Positions 12,534-23,439 are shown, numbered from the stretch's first letter. The stretch is DNA of 64,000 bases from Ottelia alismoides (GCA_037367405.1 JAZKJV010010615.1:186001-250000); one strand, 5' to 3'. A program made the numbers and translations. The notes: a model not told the origin generated them from the sequence alone.

Positions 12534-14550
12534 CACTTATGCAATAAGTACAAAAAGAATATAGAAGAAAAGAAAAAGAAAGAATAAATAGAATTGATCT
12601 TGATTATTCATCCTGGCTGTACAAAATCAAAGTTTAGAGCTCAGGTTAGACCTTGACGTGAAAATGGATGTGTGCAGAACTTGGTCGAGAACCAAATTTA
12701 AAGAACAACAACCTTCGAGAGTCACAGAAGTTGGTTCAAACCACCTTTTGGTTTGAACCAACATGTGTTTGCATAACTAATCAAGATAGTCGTCCATCTA
12801 GAAAATCATAAACATATCATGTATCAATACCTAATTAAAGTGACTGCGATAGTTGTCCTTCGTTTTGGTGGAAAAAATATCAGTTTTTACATAAAGCATT
12901 AGCAGATGCTACAATACTTCATACTAACAGAAGCCCCATAAATGGTTCATGCAGTAAACTAAAATCTTAAAATGAAGACAGGCACGTACCTGCCAGTTTA
13001 TCACCATCAGCCCCTTCAAGAACTTCTAAATAGTGGACAAAGGAACTGACTCTTCAGAATGACAACCCAATGATTCCCCAATCCAACACTCTGTCCTCAA
13101 GGAGCGGGGTATTCCCTTCTAAGTTCAAGTGACATCCAACTCAAGATGAGAAGGTGGAGAAAAGAATGGACAGTAGACAATGTAGCTACCTATCCTAGGA
13201 TGCCTGACCAGTGTAGTCAAGTCATCCAACTGCAGGCTCACATGGCATAACTTTGATGATCAAGCTTGCTTATTTTCTATACAACATATATACATACCCC
13301 GGTAGACATTTTATTTTATTTTCATGCCTGTCCACTTTTTTGGAATTTTTCTTTTCCTTTTTTATTTGAAATACTATTCACAGCAACATTTACATAAGGA
13401 GTTTTTCCTCTTGAGCCAAAAGACTATCCCTCTTTTGAAACATTATTGCAACCCACACTCTCCTGTCATTCAACTTCATGGCAACTAGACTGGGTTGGGT
13501 GTACTTCCCTCCCTAGACAAGGATGAATGTTTTCACTCGTGTGCATCTTAGACCGGCAAATCTAACCCCCTCACCACTCCAACTGTGTCGAGCCAAGTGT
13601 GAAAGTGTCCAAGTTAGGTCATGACCGACAAGAGTCATAAGTAAGTGTGTCTCGAAAAGTTCTAGTTAGTCAGTTGAGGTTACTTGAACCCAGCCCTGCA
13701 TCTCAAAGAATTAAGTCCCAATAGACCTGAAATACCTTAAATCTTGTTCCCATAATGTTCCAGTGCAGTTAGGTGCAGTAAGGTCCAACCATGCTCCAGT
13801 CTTTGGCTTTATTAGACTAGTTTAATCATCAAGCTCGATCCAAAAGAATGACATGCAAATGCTATGTACAGTACAGAAAGAATAATGCAATTCTCAAAGA
13901 ATATGAAAATAAAAGAATTTTTACACAAAATACAAGGTATGCACAACTGTTTACATGGGCGTGCTGCTTTTTATTTACAAGAATTATGAATTCTCAAGAA
14001 TTTATAAAATTTTAAAAAGTTATTTTATAGGTATATATTTACAATTGGTAAAGAATTTTATGTATATATTTATTTTATTATAGTAGCATTTACTCCTCAA
14101 AAATATTTTAAAACAAATTTGAAGACTATAGTATGAAATAATTTTTGCAAATATTTACAAATATTTGATAGCCATTTTGCAAAGATTTTTCAAACAGTTT
14201 ATACGGAGGTTTTTCAAAATAATTTTACAACCATTTTGAAAACTATTTGCAAATAGGTTTTCAAATCCTTTTATTTCACACAAAGAAAAGAATTTTTACA
14301 AATCAAAATATTTTTACAAAGGTTGAAATTGTTTCACAAAAAGTTTTCCAAACGGTCAAGCCATTTTTCAAATCATTTGCAAAACTATTTTTGACCTGAT
14401 TTATTAATCAATATATACAAAAATGAATTTGAGGAATAAATTTTGTTATTAATTTTATTGAATTAAATATGTATAAATAGTATTTTTGCCATATTTATTA
14501 ATAATTACACAAAAGTATGAGCTATGAATAAAGTATATACAGAGTATATA
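12534..14550 (-). mobile_element. G interior, non-coding 3' part
   Basis: Minus-strand interior just upstream of the polypurine tract. It shares stretches with the plus-strand interior of H (39243-40571). For example, the words for 'caaaagagggatagtct' occur in both, inverted here near 13430. The left part is mixed sequence, and 13960-14500 is AT-rich with repeated TTTTGAAAA-type words. No open frame of note. Confidence 0.5.
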
Positions 14551-15345
14551 TGACCCCCCTATGCTTAGCATGAGCTATGTTCTTATAGATCAAAGAGAAA
14601 AAGAGAAGACATAACTCGTACTGAGTATAGAAAAACCTATACCACAATGACTGAATAAGGAATGAAAGAATAAATGAATCATAAGTTTCCCTTCCCCCAA
14701 TACATAGGATCAAATAATCCGTAGTATAGCAGACTGTACACAATGCAGGGAGGGGTAAGGGTGGGAATAAACAGATCACGACTTGGGCTATCTTCCCCTA
14801 TACTTAGGGTAAGATATCCCTAAGTATAGCACAACAAATCAACAATAGATGAGACAGTGGAGGGGATCAAAGAATGAATGAATCTTGGGGTGCGGCCCCC
14901 TATACGTAGGATGAAGTACATCCTAAGTACAGAAAACTAACCAAAAGTGGAGACACCTTCTCTATAGAAATAGAAAAATGAAAAGGAAAAGAAGAAAAGA
15001 AGAAAAGACAGAGATATACAGATATATGAAAAGATCGTAGAGAATGTACACATCACTCCCCCTATACTCAGGGTTCGTTTGGTTGCAGGGTTGGGCAGGG
15101 TTGGGTTGGGTTGGGATACCCCAGGGTACCCCTCCTTCCAACCCTCCCAATCCTCCTCACGGTTTACTATTCACAGGGGTACCCCAACCCAACCCAACTC
15201 TTCCCAACCCTGCAACCAAACGAAAACTTAGTGTAAAGGATCCCTAAGTATAAACAACGATAGTAGTGATGAAACAGACAAAGAAAGAACAACACAGTGT
15301 GTACCCTCCTAAACTTAGGACACGGTACATCCTAAGTAGAGACAC
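14551..15345 (-). repeat. Array of hairpin modules ending in polypurine-like G runs
   Basis: Six modules spaced about 100-250 bp apart each contain an inverted repeat of TATACTTAGG and CCTAAGTATA with a C-run on the plus-strand left side (G-run on the minus strand). The clearest is 14798-14809 / 14818-14829, a perfect 12-bp stem with an 8-base loop. Others start near 14555, 14695, 14903, 15060 (split by a MITE) and 15305. On the minus strand each ends CTAAGTATAGGGG, nearly the same as the polypurine tracts of A and C. Confidence 0.75.
15071..15227. mobile_element. Small MITE, PIF/Harbinger-like
   Basis: A 157-bp element has terminal inverted repeats GGGTTCGTTTGGTTGCAGGG (left) and CCCTGCAACCAAACGAAAAC (right), two to three mismatches at the tips, flanked by TCA/TTA (a TTA-type target duplication with one change). 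Its arms are G-rich (GGGTTGGGCAGGGTTGGG) on the left and C-rich on the right. It is non-coding. It sits within the loop of one hairpin module, separating the two arms. TIR style and 3-bp TSD point to PIF/Harbinger; hAT is less likely. Confidence 0.7.
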
Positions 15346-15469
15346 ACAGATATGGCGAAAGATCTGGGACACAAAAGACAAAAATAGAATACACAACACA
15401 TATATACAAAAAGCAAGACGGGGTAAAGTATAGGACGGTATCTGATACAAGAATACTGTCCTCTTGTCA

Positions 15470-17156
15470 TCGTCTCCCCCGTGAGAACTAGCACGTTGTC
15501 AGAAAGCAAAAAGACACCCGGATATGTGATCACATGGGTGTCATCTACCGGGGATAAGAGATAAAAAACTAAACCAGGGACCAGTAGCATGAAGCGGAAC
15601 TTTAACTCATAAAGGAGGAATGAAAGATCGTAGCTGATACCGCAGGGAAAGAATGAGTAGTGAAGAACCCTCCAGGTCAATCATGGTCTTAGAAAGGTCT
15701 AAAAAGTGAGGAGCAAGAGACTCTCAATGCAGCGTGATATCCGGTGGTCAAGAGATCAGAAAATCATAATGATACACTGAACACCATAAGACATGGCTCA
15801 ACCTTGCGAGGGTCCTCAAGGTGAGCAGAATCATAAGAGTCAACGATCAAGACATAATCAGAAGACTCGGCTCCATGCTCCAACAGATAGGAGACACAAG
15901 TAGAAAGGAGACCGAGTACAGAAATCAGAAGACTCGACTTCATGCTCCACAGATAGGAGATACCAAAAGTGAAATCGAGTACCAACTAAATGATGTACCC
16001 TCCCGCAGATAACCCTCGGGTAGTAATACATGCTAGTCATTGAATAATCAAGCAGAGCTCACCCTGCACGGGTTGTCAAGGTGAGAGGACTCAGATTAGT
16101 TAGATCCATTGGATGGATCGATAGAAGAGGTCTCGATATGTGACAGATCATCTACTAGCAGAAGAGATCGACGAATCTAGAAAGTGTGGCAGCGTCCCGC
16201 AGATAATCCTCGGGGAGCATACTTTCAACTAAGCATGGAATAATCAGAATCAGATGACTCATCCTTATAAGGACCGTCAAGGATGGCAGACTCGAAGAGA
16301 GTCGGTGAAATGGGCCTTGTGCACCGACAAATCGGGTGCACAATCAGCAGGGAGGCTGAATAGTCAAATCAGATGACTTGATTTCGTAATCCAACAGATA
16401 GGCAGCACAAATAGTGAGGGAACCGAGCGCAAAGAATGTGTTGCATCCTCCTGCAAATAGTCCTCGGGGAGTAATGCTAACTAAGTCAATCAAGTCTTGG
16501 GATTGCGGGCAGCACATCTCAGGTCCTCAAAAGCAAGAAATCAATCATCAGAGGGCATAAGATCATGTGAGGGAAGGCAAATAATCGGTCGATCTCAATA
16601 TGTCGCTCAAGTCAATCAATCATGCTGAGACGATACAAAATATAGGTAGGAATCTTCTATGTGCCACAAGAGGATGGACAAGTCAGAAGATTGAGGATGG
16701 ATCAGTCAGGGAGATGAGTGAAGTCATGTGGGTTCTGGTCACTGTCGCTCTGAAGTCCAAATTCAAGATAGTCTATCATACCTCGAAATCAATATGGAAG
16801 GAACCTCAAAATCGATCGATCAGTTATAGCTCATGAATCCACAATCGAATCATCATAATGTATCACATCCTCAATCCGATGTGTGTGATAAAAAATTCCT
16901 CAATAGCGAATCACACCTAGTTATCATGCATCATCAGAGTCCTTAATAAGCTCCTATGCACACATCAGAAGTCAAATCCACCAAAGGAAGCAATTCAATC
17001 TTAGCATCCTCAAAATGTGCCCGACTTACTCTAATAATCAATGTACGTTATAAATCTCGACGCGAGCTATACCTACAAGCGCAACAATCCTGAGTAGGAG
17101 AAGAGATGATACAGAGGGACACGAGGAGGGTGGACGAGATGAATGGTGACACAAAA
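15470..17156 (-). pseudogene. Degraded coding-like interior of G
   Basis: The minus strand shows short protein-like stretches broken by stops, for example HFEDAKIELLPLVDLTSD near 17010-16960 and YLLEHGAESSDYVLIVDS near 15870. HFEDAK resembles the IFEDAR phrase that follows the protease-like region of element D, which suggests a distant member of the same polyprotein family. No RT, integrase or zinc-knuckle motif is visible. The right boundary at about 17156 is where plus-strand C sequence takes over. Function in life: structural/protease polyprotein at most; now dead. Confidence 0.35.
15786..16490. repeat. Degenerate tandem repeat, three units of about 200-265 bp
   Basis: Three landmarks recur in the same order. 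First, CAACCTTGCGAGGGTCCTCA / CACCCTGCACGGGTTGTCA / CATCCTTATAAGGACCGTCA at 15792, 16059 and 16258. Second, a CAACAGATAGG phrase. Third, CCCGCAGATAACCCTCGGG / CCCGCAGATAATCCTCGGGG / CCTGCAAATAGTCCTCGGGG at 15999, 16192 and 16445. Copies are strongly diverged. Confidence 0.6.
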
Positions 17157-18352
17157 AATTGAGATCTTTAAGTTAACCAGCCTTAGTTATCAGGGTCTTC
17201 GACTTAATTATCTTCGACTTAATTATCCACATTTTCCTAATTTGATAGATTTGTGAGCTATATTGCATTCTTAGTGTCTAACCTTAAGAATATGATCAAC
17301 ATTTCACATACACGACTACGATTATGACGAAAGGAGTTGAAATTTTACTTGAGGGACTGGGATGAGGGATTTGAGGTTGGAATCGATTTAATGATGCCTG
17401 AGGATGGGATAAATTCATTGAAGGCTTCGTGAAACCTGAGTGTCGACATTTTTAGCCTATATGAGAACATGGTTCTTATGCAAATCTCGTGACATTTACC
17501 TAAGTGTCAGGGTGTGATAAAATAAAAAAATGTTGATCAGTGTTCACCAAATCTTGGTAAAAGCAGTGGAACTAGACAAAAACAATGCAAAGAAATACAA
17601 ATGTTGAAAAAAGCTCTCAACCTATAAAATCAAATATCAAAGAGATTCCACCAAAGGCAAGCACTCCCAACCATTTCAAAGTGTCCACATGGACCAACAC
17701 TATTAGGACCAGGAGTTGTGCTTGCACTGAAAAAGGACCCTGCCTTGCAAATGCTACAAGTCTGGGTGTAGAAGGTATATTTGATACTCAAAAAAGGCAC
17801 ACCCCGGTGTACTCCTAGGAAAACAAGTGCAGACGACTCCAAATTCTCTTGGCGGATGCGTTGATCAACACCAAAAATATGCGTCGAGTTAATAAGGCAC
17901 TCAAGAGGGTCCTTGTTCCAATGAGAGGGAGAGGAGAAATGACACAATCCTATGCCCTTTATCAGTTGTCCTGCCACCTACATTTCTAAGTCTGACAACT
18001 AAAGAGATAGTGGATTTATTGCAATATTTGGTTTATTCCCTAGTGTTGAAGATTGGGTTCTTAGGAGAGTCTCTTGGATTGGGACCTTGGGTGAAGTTGT
18101 GACTCTACTCTTGTAACTACAGTCAACACTAAACTTCATATCCCTATTTTATACATATAAAGAAAGAGTCTGATAAAGTAGAGAAATTGGATACCTCTTG
18201 ATTAGAGCATGGTTCAACTTTGAAATCTTGGATCTATTAAACAAGGGTTCCTAAATGGATCAAGTCTCATATTCACATGCACAATCGGGGATCAATCCGA
18301 CTCGTTCATGCTTGAGATGCTCGAGGACGAGCATGATTTAAGTATAGGGGGG
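17157..18352 (+). mobile_element. C interior: conserved 3' domain
   Basis: Similarity to A (from about 23460) and D1 (from about 51480) begins at TTGAGATCTTTAAGTTAACCAGCC and runs to the polypurine tract. Shared landmarks are the GGTTAACCAGCC phrase, a GGATGGGATAAA phrase, a GGTAAAAGCAGTGGA phrase, GGCACACCCCGGTGTACTCC and TTCCAATGAGAGGGAGAG. A 15-bp tandem duplication (CTTCGACTTAATTAT) sits at 17207-17236. No sense-strand frame is long. A 115-codon frame is open on the minus strand at 17630-17977. C upstream of this point, including its 5' LTR, is missing. Confidence 0.7.
18317..18352 (+). promoter_or_regulatory. Hairpin and polypurine tract of C
   Basis: ATGCTCG-agga-CGAGCAT (18317-18334) precedes TTTAAGTATAGGGGGG (ending 18352), which abuts the LTR start TGATGAAC at 18353. 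This fixes the 3' LTR start of C. Confidence 0.85.
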
Positions 18353-18735
18353 TGATGAACCTCAGTTTCATCATGTTTATTTTCCCATATTAACCCCCTA
18401 AATTAAATTAACGTCAATAAAAACCAAATTAATTGATATATATATATATATATGAGTCTTAAAATAAAATTAAAATATAGAAAATTACAAAAGCAAAAAT
18501 TGCAGTGTTTTTATGTCTTTAAAAATGCTCGCAAAAATATTTCTATCTTTGTTTGGCCTCTTTTGCATTTTTGGTCACGTGAAACTTGTAGATCTTATCA
18601 AGATATACAACTTTCATGTTTTGTGTTTTTCCAAATCAGCCTCCTCTTTCTTTTTCAACTTTTTCATCTGAATAACCTGATTGGGCCACGTGGTTCTTTC
18701 TGGTTAAGCCATGTGATCCGCTGCCCTTGCATCTC
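18353..18735 (+). mobile_element. C 3' LTR, part 1 (interrupted)
   Basis: The LTR begins TGATGAACCTCAG and runs through the CTTGTAGATCTT phrase and GGGCCACGTGG before element A interrupts it after ATCTC (18731-18735). The same ATCTC reappears at 27599-27603 after A, and LTR sequence continues there. It aligns along its length with the first 380 bp of the A LTR but is clearly diverged, so C and A are relatives rather than the same insertion. Confidence 0.85.
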
Positions 18736-19135
18736 TGATGAAACTCGATTTCATCATCATAATTCCACATTATTAACCCCCTTGCTTAAGCTTAGTGTCA
18801 ATAAATCCCAGTTAATGTCCTGTAATTATCAGAGTCCTAAATAAATTGAAAACCACAAAAAATTGGCAAAACAAAAATCGTGGTATTTTTTTAGACTTAA
18901 AAATACCCTCAAAAATATTTCGGGCCCTTGTTTGATCTCTTTTCGAGTTTTGGTCAACATGAAACTTGTAGATCTTGTCAAGATCTACAACTTTCATGTT
19001 TTGAGTTTTCTCAAATTCGGCCAATAAGGCCCTCAAAAATCAAAAATACTCTTGCAATAACCTGATTGGGCCACGTGGCCCATTCTGGGGACGCCACGTG
19101 GCCCGGTCTTCTTGTCTCTTCCGCCTCTTATATCA

Positions 19136-19165
19136 ACCGTTGGATCGGCTTCTTGATCCAACGGT
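19136..19165. repeat. LTR palindrome 1 of A
   Basis: The arms ACCGTTGGATC (19136-19146) and GATCCAACGGT (19155-19165) are perfectly complementary over 11 bp with an 8-base loop. It recurs in the 3' LTR at 25045-25074. Confidence 0.85.
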
Positions 19166-19472
19166 CCAGGCCGTTCCACGCCGCTCCTGATCCTCAGCCG
19201 ATCGATCATCCCCGTCTCCAATCTGAGCCATCTGTTAGCGCCTCGCTCTCGTCATGACACGTGGCGCTATCATCCGCCATTGATCACATCTACGATCCTC
19301 TGATCTGAGCCGCAGCTACTGCTTCGATTCTCAACCCTCTGATCAGCAGCTCCTTCGCATCTGGCCCGCTCATTAGCGCCGCTCTCTCAAGATGACACGT
19401 GGCCTATCCCATCTCCCTTCATTCGCATCGCCCCGATTCAATCCGATCCGCTTGCTCGCGCCCAAAGACCCG

Positions 19473-19496
19473 CCGTTGGATCTTCAGATCCAACGG
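19473..19496. repeat. LTR palindrome 2 of A
   Basis: The arms CCGTTGGATCT (19473-19483) and AGATCCAACGG (19486-19496) pair over 11 bp with a 2-base loop. The 3' LTR copy is at 25382-25405. The element C counterpart at 27959-27984 keeps pairing through a G-C to A-T change. Confidence 0.85.
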
Positions 19497-20004
19497 TGGA
19501 TCTCCATCGTCTACCTCCGGGAGCCTCCCTCTCTCCCACGATTCAGATCGCGCACACCCTTCCCCCTTCCCTTTTTCTCCGCCACCACAGTTGACTTCTC
19601 TCATCGCCAACTGCCCTCCGACCTGCCCCACTCTTCCCTCTACCGCGCGCACGCCTCCGCTAACCGCCGTCGTCCTCCCACTCGTCCCACGATCTCCTCG
19701 AAACCCACGTCCCCCTCATCGGTTCCGATAACTCCATCTTCAAATACCTCACCCCCTCCGACGAATCAACCCGTCCACCTTTACGAGGAAGGGAGCCCAG
19801 CCCTCCTCCGCCTCCCGGTGACAGGGGGAGGCGGTGGGATTGAGCGAAGACAGCTCTGCTTCCCGGTGTCGACCCTCCGCCAATCGCGGCGGAGCTGCGG
19901 TGCCCTCGGCCCGCTCGAGCTGCGTCGAGTGGCTGCCGACGTTCAGCGAAGACCCGGGCGTCGATCCCGACGTCCAGCCCAAGCCCCCGCTCCGCCAATC
20001 TCCG

Positions 20005-20311
20005 GTAAGTCTTCCTTCTTCTTCCTCTGTATCTTTCGTTTATTTCTTCTTATTTTCTAGGCCTATCCGGCCATCCCTTCGTTCCGATGACCATTCCAAA
20101 AGCTTCGCCACACTTCCCCCTTCACCGCGCAACCCTCCGCTCACCATCTCCTTCCTACATAACCTCAACCATCTCCGACCCACCTCCTCCGCCACCCACG
20201 GCGGAGGAGCTCCGAGCTCCCCATCTTCTCCGTCCTCGATGAGCTCCCACCTTCATCCCACGCTCACGCACGCACTTCTTTCGCTTCGGCTACGCTTTAC
20301 TAACCCTGCAG
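20005..20311 (+). other. Intron-like segment in A LTR
   Basis: The donor GTAAGT (20005), a branch-like TACTAAC (20297-20303) and the acceptor CCTGCAG (ending 20311) lie downstream of the presumed transcription start. The segment is 307 bp. Element C keeps the same layout at 35633-35932 (GTAAGC, GACTAAC, TTTCAG) with diverged sequence between. The 3' LTR copy is 25914-26220. A leader intron inside an LTR is inferred, not demonstrated. Confidence 0.45.
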
Positions 20312-21693
20312 GTCGTCAATCTGATCAATGGTCGGAGCTTCGCCTGAGCATACTTCGTCACCTCCGCTAGCACACTCCGAGCTCCGATGGTCGACGCTGG
20401 TAGCCCAAGGACCTTCCCCGAGTTCCACGCTTCATCGAGTACCATTGATGGGGCTCAGGGGAGGTCTACTGTGGCCGAGAGAGAGCGGCGGAGTCGGGGC
20501 TCCCTCGCCGGAGCTCGATTCCCGCCGCCTGCTAACGATGAAGACGGAGGAGCAGCTACCGTCGGATGTCCATCATCTGACGGCTTGGATTCAGCCACGT
20601 CGCCAAGATCACTACCTCCAGGCACCGTTGGATGCACGTGATCCAAAAGCTCCGAGGCAGCCACGTCGCCGACTTCCAGAGCCATTCGATCATCACGATC
20701 GAATGGTCCACGCCTAGACACGTGGCGACACCAGAGAGCCCCCGAGCCTCAGCCACCGAGCCAGAGGCTTGGATTCACCGAGCCTCGACCGAGCCTGCAC
20801 CGAGCTTCGTACCATCCGAGCCTAGCCGAAGCTCCTCCGATCCTCTGCCGAAACCGAGCCTCCGTCCGAGCCTGGGTCGCACGTGTATCGCACGTGCTAC
20901 CCTGGGAAATTTGCAGAGACGCCCTCGAACTTCTCCATATTTGCAGATAGGTCCCCTCGCGCATTGGGGTATTTACAGGGAAGGCCTCGCGGTTATTTTA
21001 TTTACAATTTGGCCCTTCCCAGGGACCTATATGCTAGTTATCTTTCATGTTTTATTGCATTTATGCCCTTGCTTTCTTTTATGCATATCTTGAGCCTCGT
21101 AGCTCAGATTAAGTTGATTCCAGTTTCGTTTTAAAGCTCGTCTCATCCTCTTCATTATGGCATGCTTAAATTTTAGATTTGACACTATGAACTGTGATGT
21201 ATAATTTTCTTATTGAAGTGTCTTGAATCTTTTTGATTTATCATGCCTACGTGCTTCATATTAGTAGAGACTCATTTATTTCAACTTGGATTGACTCGTG
21301 ATTTTCTTATGGCTCAAGTGACTGTTATTTTGGGCATATCATTCACTTTGCATGGCATCTATCTGCATTATAAAAAAATGTTTTAAAAAAATGCATGTTT
21401 AATTTTAATTTCATTGTCATGTTGTGTCTTTGCATCATTTGACCTATATGCCTTTATTTCTACACTTGATTAAATACACTTACATCCGATTAATACGAGA
21501 GAGGCTCGTGTCCCTGAGTTCGACCTTGGCATCTTGCCAAGTAAAAAAATAAATAACGATCATCTCATTTTGATTTATTATTACATATCTTTAAATGAGG
21601 TGATCCTTTGATGACCCAAACCGGCCCGACTGCTTCGACGTATTAAGGTGCTAATTTAGCATTATTAGAGGGCCGATTTTGCGACTCATCAAA

Positions 21694-21711
21694 TGGCGCC
21701 GTTGCCGGGGA
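21694..21711 (+). promoter_or_regulatory. Primer-binding site of A
   Basis: TGGCGCCGTTGCCGGGGA lies two bases after the LTR end. It is the plant tRNA-Asp-type PBS that is usual in Athila elements, and it primes minus-strand DNA synthesis. Confidence 0.9.
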
Positions 21712-22814
21712 CACGGCTCATTTCTTTTATTTTTTGGATTTTTGTGTGTTTAATGTAGTGTATCTTTTTATAGGTTAAATGGTCACATATTTTTGCATAT
21801 AAAATTTTTCTTATTTGATCTCTAACCATTGTTTCTGTGGCAGGGCCCTTGACGGATCAAGGAGGCGAGGAGCAGGATACTCCCCGCTGCGAGGAGCCGC
21901 AGGAGCATGCTTGGAGCAATTAAAAAAAATGTGTCTCTCATTTTTGTTGCATTGTATTTTTAATAAATTCGTCGTTTACAGCGGTCTTCGATCGAAGACT
22001 CGCGATTGTAATCGAACGATTGTGGTTGTGTGGGGATCGTCCCCACTTGAGTGTCGACCTAGGATTTAGGCACACGGCTCTCCGAGCTCATGTTATTTTT
22101 TATCTTTTGTGCTTGATCGTAGGTTAGGACACACTCTAAATGAAGACGCACTTAATCTCGCATCACTTAGCTAAAATTCATGAAGATTAATCACCGCTAA
22201 TAGATGTATGCTTAGGTGCGGCTTTTTCGACTTGCATACATGTTTGATTTGATTTTCAAAACGGCCCCAGATTTTTCGCGGCTTTTATCGTCAAATCACT
22301 GCATGATTTCTCGCTTAGCCTCGATCGCGGTTTCTTCGAATACATGTTTTTTCTCGGCTTTCATTTCCTAGCTTGATCACCTAGGATTAATGGAAAATGG
22401 AATGAACGGTAGACGATGATTTCTTGATTTTGTGCTAACTTTAATTCAGTGATAACTCAACATAAAATTGGGACTGTTAATTGCAAGTCAACTATAAATG
22501 GAGTAAAATTCGGTTTTGGGAGAGCAACACCCTCAGTTACGCGTTGGTTGTTATTCCCACATTTTTTCTCCGCGTAATTATCTAAAGTTTTATCACCAAT
22601 AAAACCGACAAGATAATCAACCAACCTTGGTTGGTTTCATGTGTGAGTTGGTGAAACTAAGGGTTTGCTTGCTTGATTGAGCCATATTTGTTGCGACACA
22701 CAACCCCAAAATCATAGTCACTCCATTTCATCTCCGAAGATTCAGCCACTCACTTGTAAATCCATCCCTCTTCTTCGTTCACCTTGGGTCTCTTCCAAAC
22801 TCAATCTCCATCTT
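21712..22814 (+). mobile_element. A interior: leader region
   Basis: No coding frame. Order and words match the D leader (44200-45300): a GAGGAGC/GAAGAGCGAGGA block, a TTGTAATCG/TTGTATCGGGAC phrase, a GACACACTCTAAA / GACACATTTAGACC phrase, then GGGAGAGCAACACCC / GGGAGAGCAAAACCC at 22517 and 45066. After about 22800 it jumps to what lies beyond the coding region in D. Confidence 0.7.
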
Positions 22815-23040
22815 TATACTTAGGCTAATCTCAGCCTAAGTATAGGGGGGACCCAAATCCCCGTGATTTTCTCTACTCCTCTTTTCTTGCCTTTATACTT
22901 AGGTTATTTCTAACCTAAGTATAGGGGGGAGTCTCTCTTATTTCCCGTATATTCTTCTATTTTCAAATGGACCTATGGACTCGTAACATCTAGTGCTATG
23001 AGGACATAGCAAAGTTTAAGGATAGGGGGGTATACCGTAC
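22815..23040 (+). repeat. Hairpin modules ending in polypurine-tract mimics (A)
   Basis: Module 1: TATACTTAGGC (22815-22825) / GCCTAAGTATA (22834-22844) then GGGGGG. Module 2: TATACTTAGGTTA (22894-22906) / TAACCTAAGTATA (22911-22923), a perfect 13-bp stem with a 4-base loop, then GGGGGG. Module 3 (about 22996-23040) is degenerate but ends AAGGATAGGGGGG. The 3' arm plus G run is the same word as the real polypurine tract of A (TAAGTATAGGGGGG). Confidence 0.85.
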
Positions 23041-23439
23041 ATACAATTTATTCACTTTAGCTAATATCTGAAATTTTTGAAAAATTAAAAACTTTTTGGC
23101 TAAGGTAAAATTCGTTGGATTAAGAGAACTCAAAAGATTTCACGGCTTTTCTAACTATGTTACACTATTTTGATAAAAATATTTTCGAAAATGATTTGAA
23201 AAATGAGCTTTTCTTGTTTTAAAAATCTTTTTGAAAAATGTTTTGAAAATTCTTTATTCGTGTGACATGGTTTTGAAAATCTTTTATCAAGGAAAGTTGA
23301 GTCTAACCTGTGTTTTGACTTTAAAAACTAAAATCCATAAAAATTACAAAATTTGAAAAAAAAAATGTGTGTTTTTGAATGAAGAAGTTGGATTAAACCT
23401 CTACACTTTCACTTTCACCCAGGATCTGAATTGGTCAAG

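Larger units (their letters stand above)
18736..21691 (+). mobile_element. 5' LTR of A
   Basis: The LTR is 2,956 bp, TGATGAAACTC to GACTCATCA. It starts with the short palindrome TGATGAAA/TTTCATCA. A 2-kb GC-rich part carries CACGTGG boxes, two CCGTTGGATC palindromes, an intron-like segment (20005-20311) and CCGAGCCT-rich sequence (20736-20880). The last part has the CCCTGAGTTCGACC box at 21510. Several open frames of 100-220 codons in the GC-rich part look like compositional artefacts: they overlap in many frames, have no family resemblance, and contain no domain. Confidence 0.9.

Noticed and set aside
14551..16500. CRISPR-like array
   Set aside because: Spacing of repeats is irregular, repeats are imperfect palindromes inside a plant retrotransposon, and no cas gene is present.
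17585..17977. Host gene in the conserved 3' domain
   Set aside because: It recurs in three elements (C, A, D) at the same distance from the polypurine tract, so it is part of the retroelement.
19392..20370. Open frames of 178-222 codons in the GC-rich part of the A LTRs (also 25301-26312)
   Set aside because: Several frames are open at once on both strands, composition is P/S/R-rich, both LTRs have them only because the LTRs are young, and the intron-like segment cuts through. No domain. Compositional artefact.
21694..21711. tRNA gene
   Set aside because: Only the 18-base complement of a tRNA 3' end is present (a primer-binding site); no cloverleaf or A/B boxes.
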